From Hemicordylus capensis (taxonomy: Eukaryota; Chordata; Lepidosauria; Squamata; Cordylidae), in the NCBI RefSeq assembly GCF_027244095.1, contig NC_069671.1:8685982-8749981 (forward strand): DNA of 64,000 bases. The letters run 5' to 3'. Both the position numbers and the translations under genes were made by a program. Under the pieces are notes generated by a model, which was not told where the DNA came from, did no database searches, and saw only the letters and a program-made list of their open reading frames with translations. Below are positions 32,825 through 43,415 of this stretch, in pieces; position 1 is the stretch's first letter, and the number at the start of each line of letters is the position of its first letter.

Positions 32825-33725
32825 GCAGTGAATTGTTTAATTTATATACCGCCGGACTCTAAAGACTCTAGGCAGTTCACAGAGAACAAACACGAGAACG
32901 ACAAAACTAAAACAAAACAACAATTTGGAACATTCAAGGATTACTAAAAGCCAGGCTAAAAAAAAAAAAAAAGTTTCTAAAAGGCTCTTTTGAAGGCTGG
33001 TAAAGATGTTGAACCACGAACGTCTATAGGGAGCACATCACACAGCCCAGGAGTGACTACAGAGAAGACCTGGCCGCTCCCGAGTCACTACCAGATGAGT
33101 CGCCCACATATGGAGACGGATCTCTCTCAATGACCTTAATGTGTGCTGGGAAGGTGTTCTCCCAGGTAACCCAGTCCAAAGCTATTTGGGTCTTTAAAGG
33201 TAACCAGCTGGCTCGGCGCAGAACATCTGCACCCTAGATATCCCAGTCTCTGACCCCTCCCCTGGGCTCCTGCTCGGCAGCAGCTGCCCGCCTGAGCCCG
33301 TCTCCTCTCCCTCTCCTCCACCATCCTCCTACTCTTCCTTGGCTGAGCGTGGGTGAAGCGTTTAAGCCCCCAATGCCGTCACTCGCCGCCCCCAAGACGC
33401 CCGCTTCCACCACCGCCATCAAGGTGCCCCAGCTCTCTCTCGCCAGACATTTGCTTAGTGCTTCACGGGTGGGGCTTGCCACGTACGACCTTAGAGTAAT
33501 ATGTATATAGATAACCAGCAGTTTGCATTTTGCCCAGAAACCTATTGGCTGCCAGTGCAATTGTTTTAAAATAAGCATAATATGGTCTCGCTGAGAAACC
33601 ATGGAGGCCAATCAAGCCGCTGCATATTGGATCAACTGAAGCTTCCGAACCACCTACAAAGGCAGCCCCACATAGAGCGGATTGCAGTTGTCAAGCCTAG
33701 AGTGCGCACCGCAGTTCTTGAGAAA
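32825..33725 (-). mobile_element. LINE 3' end, probable L2/CR1 group
   Basis: The minus strand ends with tataccgccgg-type 3' UTR (ataccgccggactctaaaga on plus). Further up are words seen in other squamate LINEs (ccaatcaagccgctgcatat, gcggattgcagttgtcaagc). Open frames in it are unrelated to any protein I know. Confidence 0.6.
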
Positions 33726-34165
33726 TGACGGGGCTAAGTCTTCTGCGTGATCCCCACCACACGTTAAGGTCATCTGAGGAGGTCCGTCTCCAGTTACCAC
33801 CGGTATGTCTGGTGGCGACTCAGAGGTGGGCCTTCTCCGTATCCGCTCCAGGGCTGTGGAATGTGCTCCCAGCAGAAATCCATAATTTGAACTCTTTATT
33901 GACCTTCAGGAGAGCCCTTAAGACCTATCTGTATGGCCTGGCCTTCCAGGATTTTTAGATTGTTGTAGGGTTTGGGGGTTGTTTTTTTAATGTACTGGGT
34001 GGGGTGGGGGGTTAAATTGTTTTTTGTTTTATGGTATTTTAGGATATTTTGTTTTGCTTGTTGACTGATTGTGACTGTATTTGCTTTGTTTGTAAACCAC
34101 CCTGGGCCAAACTGGGAGGGGCAGTATAAAAATGCAATGAATGAATGAATGAATGAATGAATGAC
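33725..34165 (+). mobile_element. L2/CR1-group LINE ORF2 end and 3' UTR
   Basis: The plus strand encodes RLQLPPVCLVATQRWAFSVS, APGLWNVLPAEI and LLTFRRALKTYLYGLAF, the conserved C-terminal block of these LINEs. A 3' UTR (gtaaaccaccctgggccaaa) and an (AATG)n tail follow. Confidence 0.9.
34135..34163. repeat. (AATG)n tail microsatellite
   Basis: Seven AATG units close the LINE above. Confidence 0.95.
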
Positions 34166-34479
34166 ATTGTGGAAGGGGAGGGTAAATTGTCCGCTTCATG
34201 AGCAAGGGACTTAGAACAGAAACAGGGCTGCTTGGAACAAAGAGAGATTTCGTTAAATAGCGCCACCTCAGAGTTCCTAGTCTGGGCATCTAGGCTCCGG
34301 GGCCCTCTGGCTTCTGAGATCCATCCAGCCCTAGCTTCAGGACTTGTATTAAAGATATTGAGAAATATCTGGTTTATAGACCACCTGACGCAAAGGAGAA
34401 CCCAGGCACTCCAACGGGAACATTACATCGTAGAGCTGCACCACTTGGTGGCCACTTTTAAGTACATCAAGCCACTCAC

Positions 34480-34719
34480 TTGCATGCCATGATAGCCCTT
34501 CCCGGAATATGCCATCAGCAGCACAATCTTCCTCTTCGGGAACTTTTTCGTCCCATCTTCCATATCCTCCTTGTTGACCTTGAACCGCTTGGCCTCGTGG
34601 CCATTCTCCTCCCGCTTCCCATCTTGGTCTTCCTCCAGTTTCTCCTCCACCTCTCTGCTGTTGCTGCTCTTCAGCCTCTTGGCCTGGCTGCTAGCTACAG
34701 TTCGGAGGTCCTCAGCCAT
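34480..34719 (-). CDS. PUS1: PUS1 start-codon exon
   Basis: PUS1 isomerises uridine to pseudouridine in nuclear and mitochondrial tRNAs and some mRNA and snRNA sites. This exon opens [20 protein letters not shown] and, after a Lys/Glu-rich linker with an RFKV basic patch, reaches the conserved [19 protein letters not shown], the start of the catalytic fold (human [19 protein letters not shown] is identical). The ATG at 34,719 is 9 bases into the exon (acceptor TTGCCAG/TGTTTT). Donor ATGCAA/GTGAGT. The five coding exons give 408 residues, close to the shorter human isoform. The N-terminal 60 residues are poorly conserved, as in mammals. A mitochondrial leader would have to come from exon 1, whose frame does not join (see findings). 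Confidence 0.95.
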
Positions 34720-34784
34720 AGCAAAACACTGGCAAGAATGAGATGGAAAGGTACGATTCGACCGATACAAAAGCAGCAATACCG

Positions 34785-35050
34785 ATACGGTACAATGAAT
34801 ATTTATAGACCGCTTTCCAACAAAAGTTCCCAAATCGTTTTACATACATATCAACAAACAAACAAACAAACAGAATGGCTCCCTGTCCCCAAAGGGCTTG
34901 CAATCTAAACAAGAAACCTAAGATAGACACCAGCAACAGCCAGTGGAGGGATGCTGTGATGGGGATGGATAGGGTCAGTTGCTCTCCTCCTGCTCAATGA
35001 AAGAGAATCGCCACTTTGAAAAGGTGCCTCTTTGTTCAGTTAGCAGCAAG
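34785..35050 (-). mobile_element. CR1 LINE 3' end
   Basis: Reads ttcccaaatcgttttacata, ccccaaagggcttgcaatct and aaaaggtgcctctttgttca. Confidence 0.88.
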
Positions 35051-35751
35051 ACCAAGATCAGTCAATTTCATGACAATCTGTCAATTGCCAGTTAACAGAG
35101 ACGCAAGCCCTATTCACAGGTTACTTTCTACACTCGTTCAAGTGCACAGTACACCTGGGTACAGATCTGTACCCAGATTCAGTGATTCACACGTGATGCT
35201 GAACACAGGTATAGCAGTATACTTCCTAATTTGTATCATGCCTGTGAGCGCCTGTGCTCAGATTCACTTTTTAAATGAACGCAGGAATGGTCATTCACAC
35301 AAAACATGTACGATTATACAAGATAAAGTCTAAGTAGGGATAGAGTGTCCAGATTACAAGTTGTCACCGTTCCACTCTATTCTGTCCTGGTTACACCTCA
35401 CTTGGAATTCTGTGTCCAGTTTTAAGGAACATATGGTATTGTCGTTTTATAGATTTTTTAAAATTTTCTATATACATATTTGTTCAGAGATTTTATTACA
35501 TGTTTATTTTAAGGTTTATAAGTTTTGCTTTAAAAAATAGGATATCTAAACATGTTGGAATAAATCATTTCTTCAGCAGCTCTTGCATTGCTGTTGTGAA
35601 ATTGCTTGGTATCCACTTCTAAGCTGGTTATTTTTGAATTGATAATTTTACAGGGTATAACCCACTCCCCCTTTTAAAAAAAAATTGTACTGAAGGCTGC
35701 TTACACATTCAAAAGAAGTCAGGCTGAAGAAAAATAAAACTTAGACTAAGT
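35051..35751. other. PUS1 intron 1, no recognised feature
   Basis: AT-rich and without repeats I can name. It ends abruptly at the right arm of the inverted duplication. Confidence 0.5.
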
Positions 35752-37361
35752 GTTGTCCTTTGGGGAGATGCTTGGGAAACACTTAAATTGCTGCCACTCA
35801 ACTATTTCATATCAGACGATATCAAACTGATCACAAAGCAATTGCTTGACCCCTCTGCCAGTGGGCATCACAATCCCATCCTTGTGGGCCTCCCCCCTTT
35901 TGACCATATATGGTTCCTTTCAAAGCCCCTCTCAACATGGCCGGCCGCTTTCTGCTGTCACAAGGAGAGCAACCACAGCCCCCTCCCACTGCTGCCCGCA
36001 TCATAAGACTCCACTGTCCTCTGAGCCCCCATAAAAGCAGCCCACCTTTGCTGTGCAGCTAAGTCTCCTGGGGGGGGGGGAAGAGGGGAAACGGTGAATG
36101 TTCCCCCTCTGCCCCCGTGGGATGTGGGAGGGCGGCCGAAGTCCGGGGCTTTTTCCACAATCTCAGTCCCTGTAGGGGATCCAGATTTCTGGTAGAGGAT
36201 GCCGAGCTGTCTCCCCTACACCCCTGCAGGCTCCTTCGGGAGCTCCTACTGGTAAGTTGGACCCTCACCCACGCACCCACCCCATCCCCTTGGCATCTCA
36301 CCATTTCCCCACTTGCCTCCTACCCGTTTAACACAGGGCATCTCTTTCTCTCTCTCTCTCTTTCAGGCCACGACCGTCTACCGTGCCCCTCTCAGGCAAA
36401 AGGGCTGAAGCGGGGTCTCCCCCTCCCTGTAAGAAGCAGCTCCCCAAGCAGCTCGGAGACCCAGCTCCCAAAGGCATGCTCCTTTGGGTTGAGCCAGAGT
36501 AGCTCAAGCTGTGTCTGGATGGGGTCATCCATTGGTGGTCCTGCTCCAACACAGATTGACCAAGGCCCACTGTTTAACCCGGCCCTGCAGGCCTGGCTGG
36601 TTGCCGCTTTTGGGAGCCGAGAAGGAATTTTCCCCTGGGAGGTCTCTGGATCCCCAGGTTTTTTGCCTTCTCTGCACGGCCTTCCTCTTCAGCTCTGCAA
36701 GCGCCTCGGCTTGCCGCTGAAGACGAGTCAACCAGTGGGTCTTTCCCCCTCCCTCCCACCCCCAAATAAAATAGAAATTAAGCTGAAGACATTGTCGCCT
36801 TGTCTTTCTTGGGTCGTCTCTTTCTTGTTGGGGCTTGTTGGAGTCAATGGGGAAAATTACTCATGTCAGGCAATGGATCTGGGGATCGATCAGGTTGGGC
36901 TTAAGATCCAGATGTAGAATGCTTGATTGGGACCAGGGAGATCCGAGTTTAAAATCCTCACTCAGTGATCTACTTCTCAGCTTTCTCACAGGGTTGTTGT
37001 GCAAATAGGAGAGGAAGGTGGAAACCACCACCATAGGGTAAGAGTGTAATCAGTGAAAAACCTCAACACTATGTGCCTAATCTGCCACAGAAGTGCTGGG
37101 TCTTTGCCTTTCTTCTGATCAACACTAATGAAAGGCACTTTCTCTTACTGTTGACAGGGTTGTCTTCAGAGAACATTGGCCCTACCACTGAAAGGTGCCA
37201 CAGTTTGAAATCCTGCCCCAGTCATAGATACGGAGGACCTTGGGGGCTGCCACCCTGTTTTACCTCCAAAAGGGTCTGACAAAGGGGCATTACCCACTGA
37301 AATGGGAGGCAGAACCTCTTTTGTTTTGACCCCCCCTAGGGTTCACTCTAATGAAGCCCAA
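35752..37361 (+). repeat. Right arm of the large inverted duplication
   Basis: It matches the reverse complement of 24,187-25,835. The core at 35,752 to about 36,797 is near identical, and the flank at 36,797-37,361 is diverged but alignable (shared words: gcaatggatctggggatcga, cagagaacattggccctacc). The arm lies in PUS1 intron 1, antisense to PUS1. Confidence 0.95.
35904..36797 (+). other. Candidate compact transcription unit (right copy)
   Basis: In order: CArG box CCATATATGG 35,904-35,913; TATA-like CATAAAAG 36,030-36,037; donor CTACTG/GTAAGT (exon end 36,251); pyrimidine tract (TC)n and acceptor TTTCAG/GCCACG (exon start 36,367); AATAAA 36,765-36,770. Spacing between TATA-like box and donor is about 215 bp, and the intron is 115 bp. 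A perfect CArG box is the SRF-binding site. Spliced frames give only short peptides with no family resemblance. All these elements are kept in the left copy. I infer a possible short non-coding RNA gene; expression is unproven. Confidence 0.5.
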
Positions 37362-37790
37362 TCCCTGGCAGTATCTCCAGGTATGACCAAGACTGTTTGA
37401 TACCCTGGGGAGAGAGGTTGCCAGTCATTACTAATCTAGATGGGCCAAAGTTTGGGAAACTTCCCATAGACTCTGTATTCATAACACACGGGGGAAATCC
37501 TGTAGCTCTTTGGAAGGGCATCTTCTTTGCAAGCAGAAGGTCCCGGGTTCAGTCACAGCCATTTCCAGGTAATAACCTTTGTTACCCACCCCATAGCAAA
37601 TTGTTTTCTGGGCCGCTCACAACACAGCATGCAAACAGCCAACATGAAATCACAACACACCCCAACAAAAACCAACAGGTTGGGCTGGAAAAAACGGTTG
37701 CCTGAAATCTTGGGGAGCTTCAACCCCCACCCCCCACCCCCGCCGTCAGGGCAGACCATACTGAGTTGTTCTAGGGACCAATATTCTCTT
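37355..37790 (+). repeat. tRNA-derived SINE fragments
   Basis: Broken plus-strand pieces: aatccctggcagtatctcca (37,362), gggcatcttctttgcaagca (37,515) and cttggggagcttcaa (37,710). Confidence 0.65.
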
Positions 37791-37812
37791 TATTCCAACC
37801 ACTTCTTGAGGC

Positions 37813-37975
37813 AGGGCCGCAGCTCGCTGGTAGAGCCGCCCCTGCCGTACAGGCAAGACGGGCCCCAGGTAGGGCTGGGGGAGGCTCCTGCCGGAAGCCT
37901 TGGAGAGCCGCTGCCAGCCAGTGCAGACAACCCTGAGCTGGGCGGACCAAGGGCCCGACTCAGTATGTGGCAGCC
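37813..37975 (+). repeat. tRNA-derived SINE in PUS1 5' CpG region
   Basis: A GC-rich copy: gccgcagctcgctggtagag, ggccccaggtagggctgggg, ttggagagccgctgccagcc and gggcccgactcagtatgtgg. It sits in PUS1 intron 1 close to exon 1. Confidence 0.88.
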
Positions 37976-38298
37976 ACCTCCCTGATTTACAGAGAGCGGG
38001 AAGTTCACCAGGGCAATCCAGCTGCAAGCCGCGATACCTACGCCTTGGATCTGGCTCGGTCGCCAAGCGGCTGCTGATCTCACAAAGGAACTCGCAGCCG
38101 CTCTCCCCGTCATCCGCCTCCAGCCCAGCCAGGACAAAAGCATTGCTGCCCGGAGCCGTCCCCTCCCTTGAAGGCCAGCCAGCCAGCAATGGCCAAGAAG
38201 CCCCCTCCCCAATTAGGCTCAATTCCCTCCTCCAGCACAAGCCCCCCCCCCCCCCCTTTGCACAAGCCTGCAGCAGCGCTGCTGCTTCACCCACTTAC

Positions 38299-38540
38299 TA
38301 AGCCGCTGCAGCAGCCGCCTGGCCGGGACCACGTGGGAGCCACGGGGACAGGAGGGCGGGCGGGGAGCTCCCCTTACGGCAGCCGCGGAGGGACATTCTT
38401 AATTTCTTAGCGGGGCCTCGCCGCTCTCAGAGCTGCGTTGCCTAGCTCGGGCGGCCCTTCCGGACTACCACTCCCACAATGCCTGGCTGCTAGGCCCTAG
38501 TTGCGGAGGGCGACGGGAGCTGTAGTCCACGCTTGGGCTC
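38299..38540 (-). other. PUS1: PUS1 exon 1 (5' UTR with upstream ATG)
   Basis: The donor CGGCTTA/GTAAGT ends the exon at 38,299. An ATG at 38,396 opens MSLRGCRKGSSPPALLSPWL, basic and Ser/Pro/Ala-rich like a mitochondrial leader. When spliced to the exon at 34,728 this frame passes the MAED start out of frame and stops 11 codons later. The 5' limit is inferred from the promoter motifs. Confidence 0.6.
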
Positions 38541-38560
38541 TCCTTTGCGGATGGGGCAAA
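38300..38560 (-). promoter_or_regulatory. PUS1: PUS1 CpG promoter
   Basis: CpG-rich region with an E-box CACGTG at about 38,331, an ETS-type CCGGAAG (reverse) at 38,456-38,462, and two ZNF143-like motifs in inverted orientation at 38,462-38,482 (GGACTACCACTCCCACAATG) and 38,508-38,528 (reversed, GGACTACAGCTCCCG). TATA-less. Confidence 0.7.
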
Positions 38561-38679
38561 GAGGCAAGGAGGTGATTTTGGACCACATCTGTCTCCCATA
38601 ACCCCAGAATTTTGATGAAAGGTGGTATACTAATATGATAATGAATCAATAAATAATTCCCAGCCACAGTGGCCAAAGA

Positions 38680-39420
38680 TTGATTGATTAAGTACTGTCA
38701 AGTCGGTTTTGTTGACTCTTAGCGACCACATAGATAGATTCTCTCCAGGATTATCTGTCTTCAGCTTGGTCTCTCAGTGGTGCATTCATTGCTGTCGTAA
38801 TCGAGTCCATCCACCTTGCTGCTGGTCATCCTCTTCTTCTCTTTCCTTCAACCTTTCCCAGCATGATGGACTTCTCAAGGGTGCTGGGTCTCCACATCAT
38901 GTGTCCAAAGTAGGATAGTTTGAGTCTGGTCATTTGTGCCTGGAGTCAAAATTCTGGATTGATTTGTTCTACGATCCATTTATTGGTTTTCCTGGCTGTC
39001 CATGGTCTCCTCAAAAGTCTTCACCAGCACCAGAGTTCAAAAGCGTCAATGCTTTTTATTATTTACATAATAAGCTTTTCTATCTTGCTTCTTCAAAGTC
39101 CAGCTTTCACATCCATAGAGAGTCATGGGAAAAACCACTGGCGGAGCAGTTCTAATCTTTGTAGGTATAGACACGTCACGGCATCTAAATATCCTTTCCA
39201 AGGCCTTCATGGCAACCCTTCCAAGTGCTAGTCTGCGGCGTATTTCCTGACTGCTGAATCCTTGACTGTTGATAGTCGATCCTAAAAGGCAGAAGCTATC
39301 CACCACTTCAGTGTCTTCATGATCAGTTCTGAGCCTGGTTGCTGTATCTGTTGTCATTAGTTTAGTCTTCTTTATATTTAGTCGTAGTCCCATTTTTTTC
39401 ACTGTGCTCCTTGACTTTCA
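38680..39420 (-). mobile_element. BovB (RTE) LINE 3' part
   Basis: The minus strand codes for MGLRLNIKKTKLMTTDTATR, VVDSFCLLGSTINSQGF, RRRLALGRVAMKALERIF and VVFPMTLYGCESWTLKKQDR, hallmark BovB reverse-transcriptase C-terminal words. After that the frame is lost. The 3' end (38,680) closes with aatcaatc repeats. The start is truncated. Confidence 0.92.
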
Positions 39421-39437
39421 TTACTAGAGCTTGCCGA

Positions 39438-39664
39438 TCATCATTATCATCATTATTATTACATTTATATCCTTCTCTTCCTCCAAGGAGCCCAGAGCGG
39501 TGTACTACATGCTTACCTTTCTCCTCACAACAACCCTGTGAAGTAGGCTAGGCTGAGAGAGAAGTGACAGGCCCAGAGTCATCCAGCAAGTCTCATGGCT
39601 GAATGGGGATTTGAACTCGGGTCTCCTAGTCCAGCACTCTAACCACTACACCACACTGGCTCAT
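39438..39664 (-). repeat. tRNA-derived SINE (GTGGTGTAGTGGTTAGAGTG type)
   Basis: Full-length copy: the minus strand runs gagccagtgtggtgtagtgg to ctccttggaggaagagaagg and an (ATT)n/(ATC)n tail. Confidence 0.92.
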
Positions 39665-39754
39665 CATCCGCATTCTCAGCTATCAGAATGGTGTCATCAG
39701 CAGAGTGTAGGTTATTAATGCTTCTTTCTCCAACTTTAAAATCACGCTCATCTT

Positions 39755-39855
39755 CTTTTTGTCTGCAACTCCCATAATCCCCAGCCACAATGGCCAATAG
39801 ACAGGGATTATGGGAATTGCAGGCCAACATCTGCAGGAGGGCCGAAGTTGAGCGT
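39755..39855. mobile_element. hAT-type MITE, partial
   Basis: Carries gcaactcccataatccccag and gggccgaagttgagc; the left end is missing. Confidence 0.75.
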
Positions 39856-40039
39856 GTGTGTGCGTACACGTGTGTGCGTGTCTGTCTTTGTTTAATGTAT
39901 ATTTCTGTGCCACCCCAAAGAACTCACATCCTGGGGCGGTTTGCAATAAAACCACACAGATGCCAAGAAGATTAAAACCATTTAGAAACAATAGTAGGTT
40001 CTGTAAGTAAATTAAAAGCTAGATGAACAAACTTGCCAG

Positions 40040-40345
40040 GGGAGAGAGAGAGCTGGCCTTGTGGGAGGAAGCATGAACCATCCCCTTCGCTAAGCAGGGT
40101 CAGCACTGGTTTGCATTTGGATGGGAGACAACATATGCAAGCCCTGGAAGATATGGGGCCACTCTGGGAAGAGCGGGCAGGAGGTTCCATGTTCCCACCT
40201 TGGCAGCATCTCCAAAATAGGGGTGAGAGAGACTCCTGCCTGAATCCTTGGAGAAGCTGCTGCCAGTCTGGGTAGACAATATTGAGCTAATATTGAGCTA
40301 ATGGTCTATCTCAGAATAAGGTGGCTTCCTATGACGCTAAATCAA
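40040..40345 (+). repeat. 5S/tRNA-headed SINE
   Basis: The plus strand reads ttcgctaagcagggtcagca and catttggatgggagacaaca (5S A- and C-box region), then a degraded tRNA-like part and the body. The tail word 'atattgagcta' is duplicated. Confidence 0.9.
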
Positions 40346-40399
40346 AGTACAAAAATAAAGCCCAAACCTGTTTTGCTCACAATAAATACTTCTTCAAAC

Positions 40400-40505
40400 A
40401 ACGCAGCCTGCAACCTTGGAGAGGCTGCTGCCAGTCTGTTCAGGCAATACCGAGCTAGATGGTCCAAGGGTCTGACTCGGTAGAAGGCACGTTTCCTATG
40501 TTCCA
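40400..40505 (+). repeat. SINE body fragment
   Basis: Reads caaccttggagaggctgctg and agggtctgactcggtagaag, the shared SINE body and tail only. Confidence 0.8.
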
Positions 40506-41324
40506 CACAGCCTTTTTCACCATATCAAGCCATTGAAACCTCCAGGCTTGCTCTCAATCGTCATCTGGAGATTGAGGCTGATTTCTGGAGTTTCCAGGCC
40601 AGCCCTGGAGGGCTGGTTACTCTAGCACTCGGCACCTCTATGGTCCTTTCCTCTTGCAGGGATCAGGCAGCTAGGTGGACCAGCTGGCCTTAAAGAGCAG
40701 GTGATGGTCCTTAGGAGTGTAGGAAGCCGTTTGACCAAGTCAGAGATCCTGTACTGTGCTTGCTTTAAGAGGTAAATTTGCATTTAGTACCTCAGGAGGG
40801 GGCTGGACAGAGCCCATAACTTGTAGGGCTTGTTAAAAATTTAGGACTCATTTAGAAGTGGGCAAGGATGCATTGTCTGGAAATGGGTGCATTTCCCAAT
40901 GAAAAATTAGCACAGTCAAAAGCAGCGTTAAAAGGCCTCATGCACCCCGAGACCCTGAATTCATGTGCTCCTCCATGGAGAGATTTTTATGAGGTCAATT
41001 TCACTGTCGAGTGCCTTTGATGGTTGCTTTCACAGCGGAGGCTAAATAAATATCTCAAGCATCTCCCTTTAATTTCAGCAGCTCCATTAAATTTCTATGA
41101 AGCTTCATGTTGGCCTCGTAAAGACTGGGATGTTCTTCTGTCCTGATGACAATTTTGCTTTGGTTATTATGCAGCAGGATACAAATCCGCGTAAATTCAA
41201 GCTGTTGTGTTAACTCCTTTCCCGCATTCTAGAGATGAATCTGCAATAGTGTCAGTCTTATTATCTGTCTCTGTCTCTCTCTCTCTAATACAATCATTGT
41301 GAGAGAAGCATTTTTGTTTAGAAA
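40506..41324. other. Intergenic, no recognised feature
   Basis: A (TCTC)n stretch lies near 41,265-41,285. No gene or nameable repeat is visible. Confidence 0.5.
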
Positions 41325-41835
41325 AAAAGGCTAAGGGGAGATATAACAGAGGTTTATAAAATCATGCATGGTGTGCATGATTTGTGAGAGATGTGTGCAT
41401 GATTTGTGAGAGATTTGAGAGAGATGTGTGGAGAGATGCACATGAGGGAGATTTTTTCTCCCTCTCTTACAACACTAGATCCAGGGGTCATCCCATGAAA
41501 CAGATTGCCAGGAAATTTAGGACTTTTTCATACAGTGCATAATTAACCTATGGAACTCTCTCCCACTGGATGTGGTGCTGGTTACCAGCTTGGATGTTTT
41601 TAAAGGGGGCTTAGATGAGTTCATGGAGGACAAGTCTATCAATGGCTACTAGTCTGATGGCTATAGGCTACCTCCCAGGCTCAGAGGCAGGATGCCTCTG
41701 AATACCAGTTGCAGGGAGCAACATCCGGAGAGCAGTCATGCCTTCCTTTCCTGCTGGTGAGCTTCCCAGAAGCTTCCAGTAGGCCACTGTGGGAAACAAG
41801 TTGCTGGATGAAATCGGCCTTAGGCCTGATCCAGG
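41325..41835 (+). mobile_element. CR1 LINE 3' half-kilobase
   Basis: The plus strand reads agatataacagaggtttata, ggggtcatcccatgaaacag, acctatggaactctctccca and aggcaggatgcctctgaata. The 3' end is cut by the LTR that follows. A short internal 'gtgtgcatgatttgtgagag' duplication is present. Confidence 0.92.
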
Positions 41836-41841
41836 TGGGGA

Positions 41842-42426
41842 TGTCAGACCCTGAAGTTTGCCATAGTCTGCAATAACTTATTCCACAATATACTTATTAG
41901 TACATATCTTTAAGTCAGCTATTACAGGACTCATGATGCATGTGATGTGAATTCGGTTCGTCCCTGGGTCCGCCTCTTAGTCAATCAAACAGACTCAGTG
42001 GGAATCATTTAGAGGCTTTTATTGCTACTGCAGTTTAGCAATAGGTGATCACTGGGCTTACGCGCTCAAACTGATTACAGTTTGGTTACAGGTGCATCTT
42101 ACATTTATACAAACAATCTGAATAATGCTGACACCCTAGACACAGTATACGTGGCAATAAAATGGTGGGCTAAGTATCTAGTACGCATGCGAATGATTCA
42201 TTGTTCATCTGGTGATTACTCCTTATTTGGTTAAATCCTGTTTTCTTAACTGTCAGCAAAGAACAGTGAGAACCTTGTGAGAACCAAGTTTTATAGATAC
42301 GATTTAGTGGAGAGAGATAATAACGTTGATCATGAGAGGCAGTGATGTCCCTGAGCTGGGCTGGGGTTACTTTAAGTTAGAATGAGGTATTCTGGGCAAA
42401 CATGGAGTTTCTTTGGTTTTCTAACA
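41842..42426 (-). mobile_element. Solo LTR of an endogenous retrovirus-like element (fossil)
   Basis: On the minus strand the sequence opens TGTTAG and closes TCTGACA, about 585 bp, with a TATA-like box and an AATAAA signal at the usual LTR spacing. No internal region or second LTR is next to it, so it is a solo LTR left by recombination. It abuts and truncates a CR1 3' end. I did not find a clear target duplication. Family beyond 'retroviral LTR' is not assigned; it is broken as an element and of unknown, probably moderate, age. Confidence 0.75.
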
Positions 42427-43415
42427 CATCACATGAATACCTGCGTCCATATCTGTGGATTTTTCTTTCCCAAAGATCCTCGGTTTGGGCAGCAGAGGGC
42501 AGAATTTTTCTGCAAAAGAAAGCCAGAGGAGAGTTCTCTTAACTCTTTACTTCCATTTGAAGCCTTCTCCTTACTTCTGTGCGCTCTCTCTCGCTCTCTC
42601 TCACCCGTGAGCTTTCTGTTCCTTAGTGTGGGAAGCAGATCTGAGTAAGAACTAGATTCTATATTTTAAAGAAACGGGAGAATACAAATGGCTGTTTCAT
42701 TGTCCTTTTGGTCTTCAGTGTAACTCATTTTACACCTAGCTACCATTTCCTGCTTTCCATCTTGAAACTCTTCAGGCGAAACTACGTGTGACATTAAGTA
42801 AGTCATTACAAGTGGGCTTAGTGGGGATGTGGACCAGCAATAGCCCTTAAAAAATTGCCATAGCGCCCGCCCCAGTGATTCAGTCTGACCCTATTCACAC
42901 TATGTTCAACACAGTTACATATACTGTAACTTTGCATATACTGTGTGCAATATATGCAATATGGATCTGTACACACATAGTAATTCATTCACTATGTTTG
43001 ATACATGCACAATAACACTATCTGTACACTGCTTTAAAATGAATGCATGTGCAATCATTCACACAAATATTGTAGTAGCAAGCATGAATTGTTGCATGCA
43101 TGCATGCATGCATGCAGTTTGGAATTATGGAGCTGATTGAGTTTTAAAAATTCGTTAAGAACCATCATAGTTAAAAGATAATTGCTGTATATTCAGAATT
43201 CTCAAAAAATAAAATAACAATCTTTCCCTGAGCATAGTGCATCCAGTTAATTTAAGGGCCAGGAGTGTTTATGCAAAATCTGGTATCTGTAGATAATCAG
43301 GAAATATGACATTCAGAATTTCTTTTTAAAACTACCCAAAAAATTAATAATCTGCACATCCCCCGAACATATTCCAGTGTAAAAAGTAGTGCATTAAGAT
43401 ATTCCTGTCAGGGGA
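42427..43415. other. Intergenic, no recognised gene
   Basis: Contains a (TGCA)n run at 43,092-43,117 and short AT-rich stretches. 42,430-42,660 is pyrimidine-rich. No coding signal. Confidence 0.5.

Noticed and set aside
33136-33611. Open frames on both strands around a GC-rich stretch
   Set aside because: They fall in a degenerate LINE region and match nothing known.
35752-36797. Duplicated core as a pair of solo LTRs
   Set aside because: It begins TG and has TATA-like and AATAAA signals. However, homology continues past any plausible LTR end into a diverged flank shared by both arms, and the donor/acceptor arrangement is not typical. A segmental inverted duplication fits better.
38680-39420. 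Host gene encoding an RT-like protein
   Set aside because: Frame is partial, 5'-truncated and ends in a LINE tail; it is a BovB copy.
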